From CAZKUN01 sp964555935 (lineage in GTDB: Bacteria; Armatimonadota; Zipacnadia; Zipacnadales; VGFC01), in NCBI GenBank assembly GCA_964555935.1, contig CAZKUN010000012.1, forward strand, positions 1 to 64,000: 64,000 nt of DNA. Direction: 5' to 3'. Under the pieces are notes generated by a model. That model did not search any database and was not told the DNA's origin. It worked only from the letters and a program-made list of their open reading frames with translations. Of this stretch, positions 62,977-64,000 are shown piece by piece (the first letter of the stretch is position 1; each line of letters starts with the position of its first letter). A program made the position numbers and the translations under genes.

Positions 62977-64000
62977 CTACCCGAGCCTGCGGGGCAAGAA
63001 GAGCGTGTCGACCTGGCCGTCGCGGAAGAACCGGTTGCCGAGGATGCGTAACTGGTACGGGATGATCGTCTTGATGCCCTCAATCGTCATCGACCGTAGC
63101 GCGGCCTCCATGCGAGCGATGGCCGTGTCTCGGTCCGGAGCCCAGCAGATCACCTTCGCGATCATGGGATCGTAGTGGCTGCTGACGACGCTGCCGGTCG
63201 TGACGCCGCTGTCGACGCGCACGCCGGGCCCCGTCGGCGGCACCCATTCGGTGATCTCGCCGGGGCTGGGGTTGAAGTTGTTGTCGCTGTCGACGGCGAG
63301 GATCCGGCACTCCATGGCGTGGCCGTTGAACCAGATAGACCCCTGCTCGCAGGCGAGCTTCTCACCCGCCGCCACGCGGATCTGCTCCTTCACGATGTCA
63401 ACGCCGGTCAGCATCTCCGTCACGGGATGCTCGACCTGGACGCGGGCGTTGGCCTCGAGGAAGTAGAACTTCCCGTTCGGCTCAACGAGGAACTCGACTG
63501 TCCCCGCGCCTTCGTAGCCGGCCGTCTCCGCAAGGCGCACCGCAGCCTCGCCGAGTTTGCGCCGCAGCGATCTGCGGACGCCCGGGGCCGGGGCTTCCTC
63601 GAGGATCTTCTGGCGGCGTAGCTGTAGCGAGCAGTCACGCTCGCCCAAGTGGACAACGTTGCCGTGCGAGTCGGCCAACACCTGAACCTCGATGTGACGG
63701 GCGACGGGGATGAACTTGTCGATATACAGTCGATCGTCGCCGAATGCGGCGAGCGATTCGGCCCGGGCGGTCTCGAAGGCTTGCGCCATCTGCTCGTCGT
63801 TGTGGACGTCGCGAATCCCGCGGCCGCCACCACCCGCAACAGCCTTCAGCAAGATCGGGTAGCCCAACTCGTTAGCGATGATCAGCGCTTCGCTGGGCGA
63901 CTCGATGACCTCGCGACTGCCGGGGATGTACGGAACTCCCGCCTCTTCGGCGAGTTGGCGGGCGCGAACCTTGTCGCCGAGCATCTCGATGACTTCCGCT
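62977..64000 (-). CDS. accC: Acetyl-CoA carboxylase biotin carboxylase subunit, 5' truncated by window edge
   Basis: 341 residues visible; the frame runs off the window end (AEVIEMLGDKVRARQLAEEAGVPYIPGS), so roughly the first 110 residues are missing. ATP-grasp motif LKAVAGGGGRGI, YIDKFIPVARHIEVQVLAD, GERDCSLQLRRQKILEEAPAP, FLEANARVQVEHPVTEMLTGVDIVKEQI, GHAMECRILAVD, and the final VTTGSVVSSHYDPMIAKVI. It carboxylates the biotin of AccB in fatty-acid synthesis. accC upstream of nusB is a widely conserved order; accB is expected just outside the window. Confidence 0.95.
   Translation of the reverse strand, partial: AEVIEMLGDKVRARQLAEEAGVPYIPGSREVIESPSEALIIANELGYPILLKAVAGGGGRGIRDVHNDEQMAQAFETARAESLAAFGDDRLYIDKFIPVARHIEVQVLADSHGNVVHLGERDCSLQLRRQKILEEAPAPGVRRSLRRKLGEAAVRLAETAGYEGAGTVEFLVEPNGKFYFLEANARVQVEHPVTEMLTGVDIVKEQIRVAAGEKLACEQGSIWFNGHAMECRILAVDSDNNFNPSPGEITEWVPPTGPGVRVDSGVTTGSVVSSHYDPMIAKVICWAPDRDTAIARMEAALRSMTIEGIKTIIPYQLRILGNRFFRDGQVDTLFLPRRLG

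Overview
The window is a high-GC chromosomal segment of a diderm (outer-membrane) bacterium. The diderm call rests on four secretin-family genes and a full type IV pilus locus. A ferredoxin-dependent 2-oxoacid oxidoreductase operon suggests anaerobic or ferredoxin-linked carbon metabolism, and dxs indicates MEP-pathway isoprenoid synthesis. A 100-base run of N and several broken reading frames show that this is a draft, metagenome-style scaffold. I cannot place the phylum from sequence alone; GH172-type and GH-A-type hydrolases, a Gfo/Idh/MocA oxidoreductase and an MglA/roadblock set fit deep-branching uncultured heterotrophs better than a model proteobacterium.

Layout. 1-4875: three tandem secretin paralogues, the middle one degenerate, closed by a perfect hairpin. 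4962-9131: a Gfo/Idh/MocA oxidoreductase and a convergent secreted glycosidase separated by a REPIN-like palindrome, then yebC with its own promoter and a double hairpin. 9155-10979: a TPR lipoprotein and a PreA-like flavoprotein. 11023-19181: an unfamiliar membrane cluster (large membrane protein, ABC ATPase, a coiled-coil membrane protein interrupted by an in-frame TGA, a helical-repeat protein, a polytopic membrane protein). 19219-22767: alpha/beta hydrolase, ROK kinase, PHP-like secreted protein. 22757-24956 (minus): rpe, a 53-residue four-cysteine protein, a degenerate GGDEF protein, and a SigB/SigF-type sigma factor.

25123-43557 (minus) is the centrepiece: about 18 kb of co-directional genes running from a TPR-roadblock protein through two 4-TM-roadblock proteins (one with very long Glu-Pro rods), roadblock/LC7 proteins, an MglA-like GTPase, a DUF4388 protein and a GTPase-fold protein that has lost its nucleotide motifs, directly into pilM-N-O-P-Q and pilB-T-C. 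The order implies that a small-GTPase polarity or switching module is built into the pilus operon. pilC carries a frameshift, and pilQ is cut by an assembly gap that the sequence shows to be false.

44016-48272: a secreted GH172-type hydrolase and a frameshifted fusion of a NAL1-like/trypsin-like protease with a NUC1 endonuclease. 48297-64000 (minus): rfbB with its own promoter, then a long housekeeping run: accC, nusB, xseA, xseB, dxs, a TPR protein, nadK, recN, a P-loop ATPase, a Vor/Kor-type oxidoreductase (delta, alpha, beta, gamma), a HAD phosphatase and an AIR-synthase-fold protein. No tRNA, rRNA, CRISPR array or transposase gene was recognised.
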